Shown one piece after another: positions 5,915 through 7,358 of a stretch of 7,358 nt of DNA. The notes beneath the pieces were generated by a model. It saw only the letters and a list, made by a program, of their open reading frames with translations, made no database searches and was not told the origin of the DNA. How positions within the stretch are numbered: the stretch's first letter is position 1; every line of letters starts with the position of its first letter. This stretch comes from Chloroflexota bacterium (GTDB lineage Bacteria > Chloroflexota > UBA5177 > JANWHV01): positions 1-7,358 of the forward strand of contig JANWHO010000286.1 in NCBI GenBank assembly GCA_025450375.1, read 5' to 3'. Made by a program: the position numbers and the translations under genes.

Positions 5915-7180
5915 ATGCAGAGGTTTCCACTTCCCGCCCGGCGTCTCGTGATCGCGGGCACCCTTTCCACCGCCCTGATCGGCGGCGGCTTCGCTCAACA
6001 GGCGCTGGCCGCCGGCCACGCCTCCATCGGACTGTCCAGCCGATCCCTGTCTCCCAGCGCGGGCCCCACCACGTACACCGTCCAGCCGGGCGACACCCTC
6101 TCGCGGATCGCCGGGACGTATGGCACCACGGTGAGCGCGCTGGTCGCCGCCAATAAGTTGAGCAACGGCGATACGATCATGCCAGGTCAGATCCTGGTCA
6201 TTTCCGGCCCTGGCGCCGCCTCCGCGTCCAGCGCCGCCGCCAGCGTTTCTTCCAGCCGGAGCACCTATACCGTGCAGGCGGGCGATACCCTCTCGGCAAT
6301 CGCCGGTCAGGTCGGGGTTTCGCTGGATGCCCTTGCCGCCGTGAATAATCTGGCTACGCCGTATCTGATCACCGCCGGGGAATCGCTCACGATTCCCACC
6401 GCGTCGTCCGCCCCCACTGTGTCGTCGGCGACCATGTATAGTGTGCGGGCAGGCGATACGCTCTCCGCGATCGCCGGCAACTACGGGATATCGGCCAATG
6501 CCCTGGCGGTGGCGAACAACCTCAGCAGCCCCTTCTTACTGATCGTGGGACAGCGGTTGGTGATCCCGGCCGCCGCCGCTGGATCCGCCGGCACGGTCAC
6601 GGCCACCGCCACCGTTCCCAGCACCGCCGCCGCGACCTACGTAGTCCAGCCGGGCGATACGTTGGCCGGGATCGCCGGTCGGCTGGGCTTCTCGCTCGAT
6701 GCATTGGTCTCCGTCAACAATCTGACCGACCCAAGCTTGGTGCGGGCGGGACAATCGTTGGCGTTGCCGACCGGCACGGTGCCCGTGGACCAATCGACCG
6801 TGGGCTCGATCCTGACCGCGGAGGCCCAGGCTGAGGGGATCGATGTGGGATTGCTCAAAGCAGTTGCCTGGCAGGAAAGCGGATGGCAGATGGTTACCTC
6901 CGCCGATGGGGGGATCGGGATCATGCAAATCATGCCCGATTCGGTGGACTGGGTGAGCAACAGTTTGCTCGGCTCGCCGATCAATCCTTATAATCCCACC
7001 GATAACGTCAAGGCTGGCGCGATCATGCTGCACTACTACCTGAACGTCTACGGCGACGCCACGCACGCGATCGCCGCCTACCACCAGGGGATGACCAGCG
7101 TGAACACGGTGGGAATCACCCCCGAGGGCCAGCAGTATGTGGACAATGTCCTGGCCTTGCAGCAGACGTTCGGCGGCTAA
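5915..7180 (+). CDS. Secreted lytic transglycosylase-like protein, four LysM domains plus SLT domain
   Basis: A 421-residue exported protein predicted to bind and cleave peptidoglycan. The signal peptide has basic residues (RR, 9-10), a hydrophobic core (11-25) and ALAA (30-33). Four LysM domains, each opening YxVxxGDTL, span about 53-97, 117-161, 174-218 and 241-285. They are separated by Ala/Ser/Thr-rich linkers (100-115, 162-172, 219-240). LysM binds GlcNAc-containing glycan. The C-terminal SLT (goose-lysozyme-like) domain covers about 295-415. Its catalytic Glu is E321 in AVAWQESGW, followed by GIGIMQIMP (333-341), YNPTDNVKAGA (359-369) and AAYHQG (387-392, the usual AYNAG motif altered). 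All the key motifs of an active lytic transglycosylase are there. It likely acts outside the membrane in wall turnover, growth or spore germination. The start is set by the strong ribosome-binding site. The gene stands alone on the plus strand behind a structured leader and is followed by a tail-to-tail partial copy of itself. Confidence 0.92.
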   Translation: MQRFPLPARRLVIAGTLSTALIGGGFAQQALAAGHASIGLSSRSLSPSAGPTTYTVQPGDTLSRIAGTYGTTVSALVAANKLSNGDTIMPGQILVISGPGAASASSAAASVSSSRSTYTVQAGDTLSAIAGQVGVSLDALAAVNNLATPYLITAGESLTIPTASSAPTVSSATMYSVRAGDTLSAIAGNYGISANALAVANNLSSPFLLIVGQRLVIPAAAAGSAGTVTATATVPSTAAATYVVQPGDTLAGIAGRLGFSLDALVSVNNLTDPSLVRAGQSLALPTGTVPVDQSTVGSILTAEAQAEGIDVGLLKAVAWQESGWQMVTSADGGIGIMQIMPDSVDWVSNSLLGSPINPYNPTDNVKAGAIMLHYYLNVYGDATHAIAAYHQGMTSVNTVGITPEGQQYVDNVLALQQTFGG

Positions 7181-7190
7181 TGAAGCGCAA

Positions 7191-7241
7191 GTCGGCCGCC
7201 GGTTGTAGGGGCACCCCTCGTGGGTGCCCTTGGCGGCCGAC
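7191..7241. repeat. 51-bp palindromic dispersed-type repeat unit, possible transcription stop structure
   Basis: GTCGGCCGCC (7191-7200) pairs with GGCGGCCGAC (7232-7241). Inside, GGGCACCC (7209-7216) pairs with GGGTGCCC (7222-7229) around a 5-base loop. A partial inverted second unit lies at 7245-7284. The TAGGGGCACCC...GGGTGCCC type is, from memory, a widespread intergenic palindrome in environmental genomes. It could serve as a hairpin stop between the convergent genes, but there is no T-run, so intrinsic termination is not shown. Confidence 0.7.
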
Positions 7242-7294
7242 CCGAGGGCACCCACGAGGGGTGCCCCTACAACCGGCGGCCGACTTGCGCTTCA

Positions 7295-7358
7295 TTAGCC
7301 GCCGAACGTCTGCTGCAGGGCCCGGACATTGTCCACATACTGCGGACCCTCGGGGGTG
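7295..7358 (-). CDS. 3' end of a second LysM/SLT gene copy (partial)
   Basis: Reading the minus strand from the window edge gives 20 codons and TAA at 7297-7295. The encoded end TPEGPQYVDNVRALQQTFGG matches the C-terminus of the 5915-7180 product except for Gln to Pro and Leu to Arg. The two genes are convergent with 114 bases between stop codons. The start and most of the gene lie beyond the window. It is either a tail-to-tail paralogue or an assembly fold-back, and the four base differences favour a paralogue. Confidence 0.75.
   Translation of the reverse strand, partial: TPEGPQYVDNVRALQQTFGG

Larger units (their letters stand above)
7117..7358. repeat. Long inverted repeat (114-base arms) spanning two convergent gene ends
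   Basis: Left arm 7117-7230 and right arm 7245-7358 are reverse complements with only 4 mismatches, separated by 14 bases and centred at 7237.5. The inner 73 bases of each arm (7158-7230 and 7245-7317) are identical, including the stop codons and the whole spacer. All four mismatches lie in coding sequence. The right arm reaches the window edge, so its true length is unknown. Confidence 0.93.

Noticed and set aside
5914..7180. Repeated YxVxxGDTL coding blocks as a DNA repeat array
   Set aside because: They are the four LysM domains of one protein. The similarity is at protein level with varied codons, not a CRISPR or satellite array.
6536..7255. 239-codon minus-strand open frame
   Set aside because: It is opposite the LysM/SLT gene, has His/Arg/Gly-rich shadow composition, and runs through the spacer palindrome.

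Overview
The window reads as GC-rich chromosomal DNA from an environmental bacterium, most likely Chloroflexota. This is an inference from several family resemblances: a regulator-type ATPase/TPR protein with an HGPYW N-terminal module, a secreted 4x LysM + SLT lysozyme-like protein, a small SFILRVW-type protein, and many dispersed GC-rich palindromes. No rRNA or tRNA gene is present to confirm it.

Layout. Positions 1-1430 (minus) hold a decayed large regulator. It combines a signalling ATPase with TPRs, and it is broken by a nonsense codon, two frame changes and at least one in-frame internal deletion. Positions 1431-1668 are intergenic and contain a perfect 10-bp inverted repeat. Two plus-strand genes follow: a 72-residue unknown protein (1669-1887) and a secreted protein with a Gly/Ser linker and a C-terminal beta-rich domain, split by a frameshift (1942-2563). 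Its stop overlaps the stop of the next, convergent gene.

The core of the window is a tightly overlapping minus-strand operon, transcribed rsmI (5241-4486) -> tgt-like (4489-3392) -> 16S rRNA m7G1405 methyltransferase of the ArmA/Rmt/FmrO family (3399-2557). If each enzyme acts as its family does, all three modify RNA at the decoding step. RsmI methylates C1402 in helix 44, the Rmt-type enzyme methylates G1405 three nucleotides away, and Tgt exchanges G34, the tRNA wobble base. The Rmt family is best known for high-level aminoglycoside resistance. Finding a member built into a housekeeping-looking operon is the most notable feature here. The Tgt also has an altered base-recognition loop.

Upstream of the operon lies a 258-bp imperfect palindrome (5238-5495) whose outer end contains the rsmI start codon. 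Next come about 420 bases without a gene. They hold a relic palindrome and two strong leader hairpins ahead of a plus-strand gene for a secreted 4x LysM + lytic transglycosylase-like protein (5915-7180). The window ends in a long inverted repeat (7117-7358). Its right arm is the 3' end of a second, tail-to-tail copy of the LysM/SLT gene, so this is either a genuine inverted duplication or an assembly fold-back. Mismatches between the arms favour a genuine duplication.
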